Below are positions 1-11,456 of a stretch of DNA of 64,000 bases, one piece after another; positions within the stretch are counted from its first letter, which is position 1; each line of letters opens with the position of its first letter. The DNA is from Megascapheus bottae (taxonomy: Eukaryota > Chordata > Mammalia > Rodentia > Geomyidae). The stretch spans positions 15,447,927 through 15,511,926 of the forward strand of contig JANJXV010000024.1 in the NCBI GenBank assembly GCA_024803745.1, in the 5' to 3' direction. Under the pieces are notes generated by a model, which saw only the letters and a list, made by a program, of their open reading frames with translations, was not told the DNA's origin and made no database searches. The position numbers were made by a program, and so were the translations under genes.

Positions 1-65
1 CTTGAGAAAGTCCAAGGACAGTGCTCAGGTCCTGAGCTCAAGCCCAGGACTGGCAAAAAAAAAAA
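1..65 (+). mobile_element. ID-type dimeric SINE, 3' end only
   Basis: Opens inside the second half of the SINE (cttgagaaagtccaaggaca) and ends in an A-run. It is cut by the window edge. A G-rich run (66-87) and (GA)n (87-101) follow. Confidence 0.85.
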
Positions 66-1120
66 GGGGGGGGTGGGGAGGTGTGGGAGAGAGAGAGAGA
101 AATAAACATGCAATCACAACACAATGAACATACTCTACAGCAAAGATCCCAATAAGTAAAATTAGTGATTGGTTCCTAGGTTCCCAGTCCACATTGGTAA
201 CATGAGAAAATGCCTCTTGAAGAGAAATATTACACCATAACTCTTTGCTATCCCTCTGCTACTCACCATCCAGCCTCAGCAAGTCCCTGTTTACTGATAT
301 GATAAGCAAATATAGCTCTGTGCCTGCTCTTCACCTTCACAAGAAGGTAACACAGCAAAACAACAAGAAATGTAGGTGGGGAAAAACATCATTTCTCAAG
401 CAAACATATGTGATAGAAGCTGTGCTATCTGAGAGAAAGGAATCAGGAAAGGGCAATAATAGTACTATGTGCTAAGCATGGTAAGTCTATCATATTTCAT
501 AGGAAGAGTACGAGTAGGGTGAACTGAAGTCTAGGCAAGAGAGACACAGAACCTGGACTGGGTGGCAGTAAACACCTCCAGTATAGTTTCTAGGCAGAGG
601 TCTGAATAATAAGCTAAAGTGAGCTAGAATTATAGTAGAATGTGAAATGAGGTGAAGAATAATTGGAAGAACAGTACTGAGACTGAAGAGAACAATCAAA
701 ACCCCAAAAAGGACAGGTTGAAGGACTCTGAAGAACTTCAATATGAATAACTGAAGAAGCTCAACAAGAGAGGGGAGAGTCTGGAAGATAATATAAGAAA
801 CTAAAGCAGGCTACAAACTACTTAATAAAAGGACTTTGATTTCCTCCTGAGTCGCGGGGAGCCTTTCAAATTTTGGACAAAGGAGTATTAAAGTGGGTTT
901 TACATTTCCACAATGATTACGAAACTGCAGTGAGAATAAAATGGGAGATGTAAGGCTGAAAACAGAGTCCCCAAACAGATTACTGAAGCAACGCAAAAGA
1001 GAGGTTATCAGTAGCCAGACTAGTGCAGAGACATCAGGCTGGGGAAAAAAGAACTGCAAAACTTGAGACAAGAAAATAGAAAATACAGAGGAAGGCTCTA
1101 CTGCTAACTCATCCAACATG

Positions 1121-1187
1121 GAGAAAGAAAGAAGGAAGGAAGGAAGGAAGGAAGGAAGGAAGGAAGGAAGGAAGGAAGGAAGGAAGA
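1121..1187. repeat. (GGAA)n microsatellite
   Basis: Nearly pure GGAA/GAAG units followed by a purine-rich stretch to about 1225. ORFs on both strands here (KEGRKEGR, FLPSFLPS) are artefacts of the repeat. Such arrays can be bound by ETS factors. Confidence 0.95.
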
Positions 1188-1567
1188 AGGGGAAGGGGAA
1201 GGGAAGGAGAAAAAAAGGAAGACAGAGGAAAGAAGCAAGGACAGGATTTAGAAAAGGTGAGGACACACAAGTAAAAAGCACAACATTCCCACTCATGAAT
1301 CAAAATCTGTCAAAACTCGTGTCACCACAGCAGACCAGCTAACGCTCTGATATTCTCTGTTGTTATAGGAACCAGAGTTACCACTAGTACCCTGGAACTT
1401 AAAAGCAATTTCAAGTTCAAATCTTTTGATGCTGACTAGTGAGAAGTCCTATCTCGAACAGCCACTCAATGAGGGGGAATCAGACACAGAGCATCAAGAA
1501 ACATCTTAAGTATGCATAGCCCCTCCTTAAAAGAGAGAAGATCCTTATGCATAAAGATCCACAAGGG

Positions 1568-1757
1568 GGGCCAGGAGTTTGGCCTAGTGGTTAAAGTGCT
1601 TGCCTAGCATGCATGAAGACCCGGATTCAATTCCTCGGTACCACATACATAGAAAAAAGCCGGAAGTGGTGCTGAGGCTCAAGTGGTAGAGCTCTAGCCT
1701 TGAGAAAGTCCAAGGACAGTGCTCAGGCCCTGAGCTCAAGCCCAGGACTGGAAAAAA
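1568..1757 (+). mobile_element. ID-type dimeric SINE with 15-bp TSD
   Basis: Full-length copy with a tRNA-like head (tttggcctagtggtt, B box near cggattcaattcc), a second ID-like half and an A-tail. It is flanked by identical AAAGATCCACAAGGG at 1553-1567 and 1758-1772. The perfect duplication suggests a fairly recent insertion. Confidence 0.93.
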
Positions 1758-2588
1758 AAAGATCCACAAGGGTTCCTAAAGTTTTCTGGGGAAGCTGACA
1801 GCTGTCCACAAAGGGTCCCACAGTCCTGGGGACTTAAAGGCACTTATTGTCCCAGGTAGCAGGACTTGGCCCTTACGCACAACACTGAGGGAGTACAGTA
1901 ACTAAATAACCTGGGAGACAGGAAAAGGGTGAAGGGAAGAAATAGAATGCTGTGTCTGGCCTAACTTTTTAAAATGTTTCTCACAAAGAAAAACATCATC
2001 ATCAACAATGATAATCTACTATTTGGCTGACAGCTGGAAAGTCAATGAATTGTGAGTACCTCCACTTGTGTTCAGAAAAATGCACATTTAAAAGTATCGT
2101 AGCCATTTTTTAAAAGATCTTTAAGGCCATCCCAATAATACCCACAAAGCCTGCCAAATTCCGAGAAAGACAAAACTACTGTCAATTGTTTATTTTACTA
2201 CTGACATAGAAAATTTAAGTATATTTTTATGTATTGTTATATCTAGAGCTTTATATTTCCATTAGAGCAGCTTATGTAATAACCAGGGTCAGCTGTTTTA
2301 TAAATCCTGCTGTATGGTTACAAAACCCCTACTGTATAACTGTTTCCTCTTCAATAATATCCATGATTTACTCAGTTATACCTCGGAATGACATTTGCTC
2401 TATTAAAAAACAACAACAAAAAACTATGCTACAATTTACTTTAAAGTTAGAGTCCAAAATCTGCTACAAAAAAAGTTTCCTTAAAATATCATTTCTCTTC
2501 TCTTTTCTGTGTCACTGAAATACCGAGACAAACATCTGCATTAACTTCCAGTTCCTAAGACTGTGGCTCTTGCTTTACTACATTTCTA

Positions 2589-2722
2589 TTAGAATCTTTC
2601 TTTTTTTCAAGTCCTGGGGCTTGAACTCAGGGCCTGAGCACTGTATGTGGTACCAAGAAATTGAACCCGGGTTTTCGTGCATGCTAGGCAAGCACTCAAC
2701 CACTAGACCAAACTCCCGGCCC
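2589..2722 (-). mobile_element. ID-type dimeric SINE, internally deleted, with TSD
   Basis: Minus-oriented copy that lacks about 70 bp between the GAGCACTGT and ATGTGGTACC parts of the consensus. The target duplication GCTTTACTACATTTCTA is at 2572-2588 and 2723-2739. Confidence 0.92.
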
Positions 2723-3347
2723 GCTTTACTACATTTCTAATCTCCATTAGCAACATACCATCCAAGCCTTCTGCTCTATACCAAATCCAGCCCAAGCCAA
2801 GAATGTCTAATCTTCTTGATTTCATACCACGTGCAAGTATTTACATGCAATAACTTAAGTAGAGGTAGTCAGTGGGTAGGGGCCACTGAAAACTAAGGAA
2901 AAAGCAGCTGAGACCAGTGATTAATCCCCTAACCAGAAAACCAAGGTACAGAGTTCCTAGGGGCAAGAAACTACAGGAAAGTTTGATATTTGAGAAACTA
3001 CTAAAAACTGTTCATACACAAGTCCTTCCCATCCCAAAATTCATTGAATATTACTAGGGTCAATCATCTGTTATTATATAAAAAGGCTTCTTATGTCCCC
3101 CTCTGAAAGTTAAAACAGTGAGTTTACACTTTTATGGATTTCTCAAAAGCAAAGAAAGAGTTAGTAATCAGATGGCACTAAGAAAAAAAGCAAAGGACTG
3201 CCAGTGTGTAGCTCAGTCCCCCCAAATTCCTCCGTGCCTTTGCTACTTCCACAGACAGTATAATTTCTTTCTTTACCTATCTTTCAACGTATCCTTACAT
3301 TATCCGGCTAATACCCAGTCTACTGTCTCACTTTCCCTTCCCCCTGA

Positions 3348-3508
3348 AGGGAAAGGAGGGGAGAGAAGGGGAGGAGAGGGGAGGAGAGGGGAGAAGAGGG
3401 GAGGGGAGAGGAGGAGAGGGGAGGAGAGGGGAGAAGAGGAGAGGAGAGGGGAGGAAAAGGGAAGGAGAAGGGAGGAGAGGGGAGGAGAGGGAAGAGGAGG
3501 GGAGGGAA
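3348..3508. repeat. (GAGGGG)n-type polypurine tract
   Basis: About 160 bp of uninterrupted purine on the plus strand, with many GGGG runs separated by AGA or A. CHCHD3 is transcribed so that the pyrimidine strand is the RNA-like strand here. It is a candidate for G-quadruplex or triplex formation. The 137-aa and 73-aa frames over it are artefacts. Confidence 0.95.
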
Positions 3509-3633
3509 ATGTGATTTTATTAGTGCTATAGTAGAAAACATATTCTAACTACTCAACTTCTTTGTTGAATATAAAAAGGGCAGAGAAAATCAGCACTCCA
3601 TTTTTATCCATAAAAATTTTATCAATCAAATCA

Positions 3634-3848
3634 GATACTAGTGGCTCACACCTGTAATCCTAGCTACTCAAGGGGGTTGAAATCTGAGGATTGTGGTCCA
3701 AGGACAGCCAGGGCAGAAAATCCATGAGATTATTATCTCCAATAAAAGGTGGAGATGTGGTTGTGCCTCAAGTGGTAGAGCACTAGGCTTGAGCACAAAA
3801 GCTCAGAAACAGCACCCACACCCTGAGTTCAAGGCCCCAGGAAGAACA
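3634..3848 (+). mobile_element. B1-dID-type SINE
   Basis: 7SL/B1-like head (gtggctcacacctgtaatcc) followed by an ID-like half (ctcaagtggtagagcactag) and a tail at about 3848. Confidence 0.85.
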
Positions 3849-4240
3849 CTATAAATTTTTTTTAATTGCATCAATATTTGGGTATGTTGGAAGAAGATAC
3901 GAATGCACCTTCTAACCTTGCATACTAAAACTGAATGGAACTGCTCAGTAGCTGCTTTCTTACAATAAAAACATTAAACAGGCCCTATATGATAAAATTA
4001 AACTGCCTGGGTATCTTTGACTACCCATTTTACCCCAAGAAACTTCATATGAACTAGTGTGATAGCTGTGTAACTCTACTGGGAATACCTTCCACATCCA
4101 CATCCTTCAGAGCCCCGTACCCTATAGGTTAGGCTCAAGCTCCCCTTTATAAATTCCTAAATCAGCTTCCAGACCCCTTGGTATATGTTCTATGTGTTCT
4201 TACTTACATATTCATTCATTTAATCAAAAATCTAAAAGAT

Positions 4241-4441
4241 GGGCTGGGAGTTTGGCCTAGTGGTAGAGTGCCTGCCTAGCATGCACGAAGACCAGGGTTC
4301 AATTCTTCAGCACCACCACATACATAGAAAAAAGCTAGAAGTGGTGCTGTTGCTCAAGGTTAGAGCTCTAGCTTGAGAAAAGTCCAAGGACATTGCTCAG
4401 GCCTTGAGTTCAAGCACTACAACTGGCAAAAAAAAAAAAAA
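4241..4441 (+). mobile_element. ID-type dimeric SINE
   Basis: Consensus-like copy from GGGCTGGGAGTTTGGCC to an A-tail of about 15. Confidence 0.92.
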
Positions 4442-6113
4442 AATACTAACAGAGCAAATGAATGATGCTATGTTTAGTATCCATTCACTACATTATAATA
4501 TGAGATACAATTTGACCAAAGTGATAGCTCCCCAGAGTCACAGCTATCATGTCAATACTTGTTGATAGATGGAGCTAATAATGTGAGTTCTTTAACCACT
4601 TATTAAATGTGGACTCTTTATGGATTGTCTTTTAAGACTAGAATACACTGACTAGAGAATCAGATTAAATAACTTTGGAACCTATAGGCAAATTTTCTCA
4701 TTACATACAAAAAGTACAGAATTGAGGTAAAGGCATCAACAATGTCTTACACATTAGGAGCTGGAAACCTACCTATTGTACCTCCCTTCAGATCATAAAA
4801 CTCCAGTCAAAGAAGAAGCCTAGCTTATTTACTCTGAACTCATCCCCACAGTGCCATGTCTAAATGAGCCTTAAAGAGCTGTTTAAAAATAACTAGGAAA
4901 ACCAGATTCTGGGAGAAAAATACACAGAACATACAGACGAATCTTTTTCCCTAAATTGGCTGTTTAGTTTGGGCTGTGCTATTTCCTGCTCAAATCGGTT
5001 TCCTGCAATTTTGTTAAGAGTGCCAAATACTTAGCGATCTTAGTGATATACTTAACACAAATCGGCAAATCTTTCTTATTTTTCACAATGACAAGAAATT
5101 TTCAGAGGAATTTGCAGAGTGAGGATAATAATAAAAGTGAGTTCATTTGTCTGCTTTTCCAGAATTGTCATTTCCATCTGGTGCTAGTGGCTTAGGAAAT
5201 CAACAAATATCCTGCTAAAACCACTTCCTGTATGATTTTTTTTTTAAATTGATTTGGAGACAGTTTCTTCAGTGGTAGATAGGGTCAAAAATGAATGTTC
5301 TAACATCATTTATAAGCAAGAAAAAAAAAGACTAAGGTGAAAAGAAAAACATCAGTCCTCAACAGTGATCTTTAAAATCAAAAAATGCAAAATGTTAACT
5401 GAAAAGTTAAGTCCATTACTATATACAATGGCATCACCTATTCTAGCCTATGAAAAAATTATCTGCTGTAAAAGCAAACCTACACAGTTGAGATAATGCA
5501 GCAGAGAATCTGAGCAGCCAGGACACAGTTAAGTTCTTAAAGAGCACATTCATTTATTAAAGTGGCATTATAATCTTCTATGTGTCATGAAGTATATTAT
5601 TTTGCCCAAGCAGCTTTACATGCAAATACATATTGCAACGATTCATTGATCTAGTTCAAGGTTTAGCAAAGATAGTTTCAGAGGAACATACTTTTTTAAG
5701 ATTATAAATTATATTCTCAAAATTACATATATGATACAACTTAGTCCCTATATATGGAAATCCTGAGGCATTCAGTCCTTCAAATACATTGTCCTATATT
5801 CCCACTAATGAATAGCCTAGGGCTGCTATGAATACCAGTCTCAGGAGAAAAGAAGGTATTTTAATAAATATGAAAAATTCAAAGTTACATTTAATACAAA
5901 ATTTATTTCACAATGAAAAATGTAGAAAAGGCTGGTGACAATTTTTATCCATACTTTGTAGACATGAAATATTATTTTATAACATATCTAAATTATACAT
6001 CATAATAAACCTATTACTGAGAACCAAGTAAAAACCCTAAATGAGACAAACTCAAAAAATAGGTTTTCTACTTTTACCAGTATCTCTTTTTAATTCTAAA
6101 AGCAGATCTCTGA
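4442..6113. other. Intron 2, no recognised feature
   Basis: AT-rich, apparently single-copy intronic sequence of about 1.7 kb. I recognised no repeat family, exon or RNA gene in it on either strand. Confidence 0.6.
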
Positions 6114-6320
6114 GGGGCCAAGAACATGGCCTAGTGATAGAGTGCTTGCACAAAGCCCTGGATTCAATTCCTCGGTACCACATACATAGAAAAAGCTGGA
6201 AGTGATGCTATAGCTCAAGTGGTATAGAGCTAACCTTGAGCAAAAGAAGCTCAAAGACACTGCCCAGGCCCGAAGTTCAAGCCTCAGGACTGGCAAAAAA
6301 TTAATTAATTAATTAATTTA
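6114..6320 (+). mobile_element. ID-type dimeric SINE with (TTAA)n tail
   Basis: Diverged copy ending GGACTGGCAAAAAA followed by TTAATTAATTAATTAA (6301-6319). Similar GCAGATCT/ACAGATCT sequences flank it and may be a worn target duplication. Confidence 0.88.
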
Positions 6321-7316
6321 AAAAAACAGATCTTTGTTAAATTATACAACCATAGTATAACTGCATTCTTAACCTAAAGGCAAGACACTTCCAAAACAGC
6401 ACATCAGTCTTAGTTCTTTTCTTGGCTTAGGCTGGAATGGGTAGAGATATCGCACATGTACACATGTACTCCCCAAGCCTGTCCTCCAGCCTAGTAGTCT
6501 TTTTCATACATTGGTAGAAAATGAAAAAAAGCATCTGCATGAAACATGGGGTTATGTAAGTGATTCAGCTACTTCAGGTCTAATGAGCGGGTTTACTCTT
6601 TCATATGGAGGCTAGCATTCTGGGCCAAAGACTGAGATAAAGATATTATACCTTGGAATGTTCCCAGAAGCTTCCATTTATTGCTAATCCTGGTGCACTG
6701 GTATGAGGAAGGGAGTAAGAGTCACAAACATAGCAACACACAAAGCCTCTAGCTCATATCCTCAGTCATCATCACAAGTATCTGATGAGGCCTACAATAC
6801 CAAGCACTGCTGTACTGCAGTTAAGAGTCATACAACAGAGCTTTCTGCGGCAATGGACATGTAACTAACTGCTCTGTCTAACAGAGAAGCACTATCAACA
6901 TACAATTAATGAGCATAGAATGTGGCCAATACAACCAAGAAAGTAACATTTTTTCATTTCATTTCAATTCTGTTAATTTTTAGGACACCTATAATAGTTA
7001 CCCAGTATTTTTGACATACCTGTGAATAGTGGCTGCCATTTTGAGAGAAGTTTATGTTAATTACCACATTACCCATTACCATGTGGATTTCTGAAATTTA
7101 TCATTGCCCAGGCAATGTTAAATCTAGAATGGGCTTGAAGAGGATGGTTTTCTCAACATATCAAGAGCTTCTCAAGCCAATGGTTTCCCACTCTACAGAC
7201 CATACATGCCCCTATCAAGGCTGTCATCCCACACCTTCTCTCAAAGGGTCAGTTTAAAAGGCCAACCTTTACAAGGAAAACATTTAGTTTATTCTGACAC
7301 TTCCCCCCCCCCATCA
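6321..7316. other. Intron 2, no recognised feature
   Basis: About 1 kb without a recognisable repeat or coding signal. A 67-codon frame at 7054-7257 has no similarity I know and is not supported. Confidence 0.55.
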
Positions 7317-7501
7317 TTTATTTATTTATTGCCAGTCCTGGGGCTGGAACTCAGGGCCTGAGCACTGTCTCTGGGCTTTCTCAAGGATAGTACTCTACCA
7401 CTTGAGCCACAGCACCACTATGTATGTGGTACCAAGGAATGGAACTCCAGTTTTTGTGCATGCTAGGTAAATACTCTACCACTAGGCAAACTCCCAGCCC
7501 C
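7317..7501 (-). mobile_element. ID-type dimeric SINE
   Basis: Minus copy from TTGCCAGTCCTGGGGCTGG to AACTCCCAGCCCC. The flanks TTATTCTGACAC and CTATTCTGATAT look like a worn target duplication. Confidence 0.9.
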
Positions 7502-7659
7502 TATTCTGATATCTCTCTATTGAAAAATAGTTGATATGGGAGAAAGCCAGATGAAGTAACAAGCCCAAAAAGATAGAAGGTTCTTTGTAAGGGAGACAAG
7601 AGGCTCTCTGTGAGGCTCCTCCTTCCTTTTAACTCATTTCTGCCACATCTCCTCTACAA

Positions 7660-7790
7660 GTTATAGCAAAACAGACTGTGAAGTTACATGGACTTAAACT
7701 CATCTATCACTTCCATTACTCACAAGACTTGGATCATAATAATTATTTCAAGTCTCAAATGGGTTAATAATAGTTCTTTCTCTGGACTAC
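7660..7790 (+). repeat. MIR-like relic
   Basis: The order of short matches (ATCACTTCCATTACTCACAAG, ACTTGGATCA, AATTATTTCAA, AATGGGTTAATAATAG) follows the 3' two-thirds of MIR. It is ancient and weak. Confidence 0.5.
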
Positions 7791-8212
7791 GAAAGTACAA
7801 TCAGAGAGGGGACATGTAAAGAATTTAACAGAAAATCACCACATAATAAAATTATTTGTTATTTATCACATGTCACCATCTTAACTTTATTAGTACAGTT
7901 ATAGTGGTAGCAAAAAATAAATATATCTACCTAGAATCTATCAGAAACTTTGATTTCAAAAATACTCATATATCAAAGCATATGCTTAAACCAAAATACT
8001 TACAGTTTCTGTACCTCTTGGGATGTGTTTTATACTATCCCTACCTCCCTCATAGTCCTTATTCTATATTTAGTTGTATTTGTCCCAAATCTCTAATCTG
8101 CCCATTGTGCTTTCTCAAAATAGCTTGAAAAGTATAATTACTTGAAAAGTTAATGTTCAATTTTCACTTAAATTTACATAATTATATTCCAGAATAATCA
8201 AAAGTTGTCCCT

Positions 8213-8447
8213 TAGCCAGCACAGTGGCTCACGTCTGTAATCCCAGCTACTCTGGAACCTTGATCTGAGGATCAAGATTCAAAGCCAGCGTGGGCACAAA
8301 AGGACCAGAGACTCTTATCTCCAATTAACCTCTAGAAAAGGGAAGTTTGTCTTGGCTTATGGGTAGGGTGGTAGACTTGAGCTAAAGAGCTTCAGGAACA
8401 GTACCCAGGCCCAGAGTTCAAGCCCCATGACCCCTCCCGCCAAAAAA
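8213..8447 (+). mobile_element. B1-dID-type SINE
   Basis: B1-like head then ID-like half ending AAGCCCCATGACC. The flanks AAAGTTGTCCCTT and AAAATTGTCCCTT suggest a target duplication. Confidence 0.88.
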
Positions 8448-9239
8448 TTGTCCCTTTTAAAAGGTATAATGAGATCTGTTCTAAATCAACAAACACTTAA
8501 TAATCAGCACTTAGTCAGTAGCAAGTACTACCCTAAGATAATATTTGGGATCCAACAGGCCAGGGACAAAGTGATGAAAGCCCCAGAGCTTATCTTCTGA
8601 TGAGAGTAACAGCCACAGTGGGTGAGAATAAGAGTGGCCGGCAATGATAACTGATGACATGATACTGGGAAGACAGAAAAAAAGCCAGTCATGGTGCATC
8701 ACCAGGACCAGGGGAAACAGCTCTGGTGGCATTCTCTAGAGATCCACTCTTCAGAGATGACAACTTTAAAATTAAAAAAGAAAGAAAAGAAAACTTTGAG
8801 GGCCTCTGTACACAGCACTGCAGAGGGGGCCAGTTAAGAGAGTTATACATCAGTCCCAGTAAGAGAGAGTGGTTATCTGGACTGGATATATACTGAATAG
8901 ATATAATCAAACCCATTTCCCAGATAGAGTTCAGGAGATTAACTAATGGCTTGATATGAGTAAGAAAATAAGGAAACAAGGATGTATAGCCAATTTGAAT
9001 TTGGGGGTCTCTCTGTGTCCTTCCTGGGAAAGGATAAAGAGTCAAGACTGGGCAAGAATAAAAAAGTTTTATGAGATGTAAGCTAAGTTGAAAGTATGCT
9101 CACTTGCTATACAATGTCAATTAATCTTGAACTTTCTCAACTCTCCTACTGTACTTTGAATAAGCAAAAGCTATCCAATTCATGTTGCCATGCTGTGCTC
9201 TGAACATGAGAATTATCAATCTAATCATCAAAAAGCGGT
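8448..9239. other. Intron 2, no recognised feature
   Basis: About 0.8 kb, apparently unique. The 73- and 118-codon minus frames at 8511-9045 overlap one another, match nothing I recognise, and lie inside an intron of a gene on the same strand. Confidence 0.5.
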
Positions 9240-10072
9240 TCACTATAACAGTCAAAGCAACTCTAGGAGAAAAAAAAATACAGGTTTTATCACAATCCTA
9301 GGCCTCAAGCTCTACTACAGAGCTATATTAACAAAAACAGTTTAGTATTGTTCCAAAAAATAGACCCAAAAATCAATAGAACAGACAGGAAGACTCAGAA
9401 ATTTTAAAAAGAAAATACACTTACACTTATCTGATATTTGATAAGGGAAACAACAACATACAGTGGGGAAAAAATAGCCTCTTCAGTAACTGGTATTGGG
9501 AAAACTGGGCATCTATATGCAGAAAATTAAAAGTGCATCCCTCTTTGTCATCATGTACTAATACCATTTCATTGTATTAAAGACCTCCACATCAGACCTG
9601 AAGCTTTGAAGCTACTGTAAGGGAGAGTAGGAGAAACATCAAAATTGTAGAAACTGCTTAAAAAGAGACCCGGGACAGAACACAGAAGAGATACTTGACA
9701 AATGGGACTACATCAAAACAAAAAGTTTCTGCTCAGCTAAGGGCACCCTTATTAAACTAGAAAGACAGCCAACAGACTGGGAGAAGGTCTTTATCAGCAA
9801 TGTATCAAGAAACTAACCCCTAGGAGCCAGTGGCTCACACCTGTAAATCCTAGCTACTCAGGAGGATCAAGTTCAAATCCAGCCTGAGCAAAAAAGTCCC
9901 TGAGACTCTTACCTCCAATTAGCTACCAGAAAACCAGAAGTGATGCTGTGGCTCAAAGTGGTAGCGTGCTAGCCTCCAGCTGAAGAGCTCAGGGACAGAG
10001 CCCAGGTCCAGAATTCAAGCCCCATGACCAACAGGAAAGAAGAACAAGAAAGAGGAGAAGGAGAAGAAGAAA

Positions 10073-10109
<37 letters not shown>

Positions 10110-10447
10110 AAAAAAAGAAAAAGAAACTAACCCCTCCCAAACCTAATAAACCAATCACCAAATCGCAAGGGAGCTGAGGAGAAACTTCTCAGAAGAAGAG
10201 GTAAGAATGGCAAAGAAACACGTGTGCAAATGCTCAACATCCCTGGTCATAAAGGAAATGAAAATCAAAACAACTCTGAGATTCCGCCATACCCTAGTTA
10301 CATTGCCCAACATAGTGAATTCAAACAACAACAAATGTTGGCAGGGATGTGGGGGGAAGGGGGAAGGAGGAAGAGCCCTACTGCACTGCTGGGAATGTAA
10401 ATTAGTACAACCAATCTGAACAGCTATCTGGAAGTTCCTCCAAAAAT
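9240..10447 (+). mobile_element. L1 ORF2 fragment (split by a SINE)
   Basis: 9240-9821 and 10121-10447 carry the C-terminal part of an L1 ORF2 with frame damage. Recognisable parts include the region before and after WEKVFISN, then FSEEEVRMAKKH, KCSTSLVIKEMKIKTTLRF and LHCWECKLVQP. The intervening 9822-10120 is a later SINE. The fragment lacks 5' and 3' ends, so it is not mobile. Confidence 0.9.
9822..10120 (+). mobile_element. B1-dID-type SINE with purine-expanded tail
   Basis: The SINE body runs to about 10030. Its A-tail has turned into a (GAA/GGA)n tract of about 90 bp (10031-10120). It is inserted in the L1 fragment with the perfect duplication AAGAAACTAACCCCT at 9807-9821 and 10121-10135. 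Confidence 0.93.
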
Positions 10448-10738
10448 GAGGCCTCACCAGGCATGGTGGCTCAAACCTGTAATCCTAGCTACTCAGGAGG
10501 CTGAGATCTGAGAATCAAGGTTCAAAGCCAGCCCGGGCACAAAAGGACCTGAGACTCTAATCTCCAACTAACCTCTAGAAAATGGGAAGTGGGTCTTGGC
10601 TCCAGGGTAGGCTTGAGCTAAAGAGCTCTGGGACACTGCCCAGGCCCAGAGGTAGAGTGGTAGCCTTGAGCTGAAGAGCTCAGGGACAGAGCCCAGGTCG
10701 AGTTCAAGTCCCATGACCCACCAAAAAAAAAAAAAAAG
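10448..10738 (+). mobile_element. B1-dID-type SINE with duplicated 3' half
   Basis: Good B1 head (GGCATGGTGGCTCAAACCTG), then the ID-like half. The part from AGGCTTGAGCTAAAGAGCTC to GCCCAGGCCCAGA is followed by a second, similar GTAGCCTTGAGCTGAAGAGC unit, giving a partial tandem copy before the A-tail. Confidence 0.85.
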
Positions 10739-10746
10739 AAATCTTT

Positions 10747-11095
10747 AAGCCAGACACAATGGTTCTTACCCATTATTCTAGCTAAATGGGAGGCTGTAAC
10801 TGGACAGATCATAGTTCAAGACAAACATAGGTTGAAAAAAAATTTCAAGAGACCCTCATCTGAACCAAAAATGTACAGCCTATGCCAACTTTTTAGTGGC
10901 ATGCACCTGTCATTCCAGAAACAGAGGGAAGTAAAAATCGAGGATCATAGTCCACACCAAGCTAGGCATACGTCCTTATTCAATTACTAATGCAAAAAGG
11001 GCTGGAGGCACAGCTTCAGTAGTAGAGAGCCAGCCTAGCAAGAGCAAAGCCTTGAAATCAAACCACTATACCACCAAAAAGATAAAGATAAAGAA
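10747..11095 (+). mobile_element. Diverged composite SINE
   Basis: B1-like start (AGCCAGACACAATGGTTCTT), a second B1-like piece (GGCATGCACCTGTCATTCC) and an ID-like piece (GGCTGGAGGCACAGCTTCAG) in series, ending in an A-rich tail. It is either one old multimeric SINE or nested insertions. Confidence 0.6.
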
Positions 11096-11112
11096 CAAAA
11101 GAAGTCCTGACA

Positions 11113-11317
11113 TTAATTTTTTTTTTTTTTTTGCCAGTTGTGGGCTTGAACTCAGGGCCTGAGCACTGTCCTTGGACTTTCTCAAGGCTAGAGCTCTACC
11201 ACTTGAGCCTCAGCACCACTTCCAGCTTTTTTCTATGTACGTGGTACCAATGAATGGAACCCAGGTCTTCGTGCATGCTAGCCAACTACTGTACCATTAG
11301 GCCAAATTCCCAGCCCC
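11113..11317 (-). mobile_element. ID-type dimeric SINE with TSD
   Basis: Minus copy 140 bp downstream of the CHCHD3 exon 2 donor. The flanks CTGACATTAATTT and CTGAGATTAATTT are a near-perfect target duplication. Confidence 0.92.
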
Positions 11318-11456
11318 CTGAGATTAATTTCTAACATTCTTAAAAAAGCTAGACATCCAAATAATAAGACAAGAGAGCAGTGGAATTTATTTGTATGAAT
11401 TTATTTGTACTTATAATTTTTCAGTTAAAAAACCCAAAATTAAAATGTTACAATAC

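Larger units (their letters stand above)
1..11456 (-). other. CHCHD3: CHCHD3 intron 2 (partial, continues beyond the left edge)
   Basis: The intron starts with GTATTG at 11456. Exon 3 of MIC19 should begin with the residues that complete the split codon and run into SDEELKRR-like sequence. I found no such sequence on the minus strand down to position 1, so exon 3 lies outside the window, which fits the large introns known for this gene. The content is SINEs, one L1 fragment and simple repeats. Confidence 0.85.

Noticed and set aside
811..1342. 161-, 64- and 74-codon frames with FLPSFLPS or EGRKEGRK runs
   Set aside because: Produced by the GGAA microsatellite; each strand is open in several frames.
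1568..1650. tRNA gene-like A and B boxes in the SINE heads
   Set aside because: The boxes belong to dispersed tRNA-derived SINEs with A-tails and target duplications; no cloverleaf with a proper acceptor stem is apparent.
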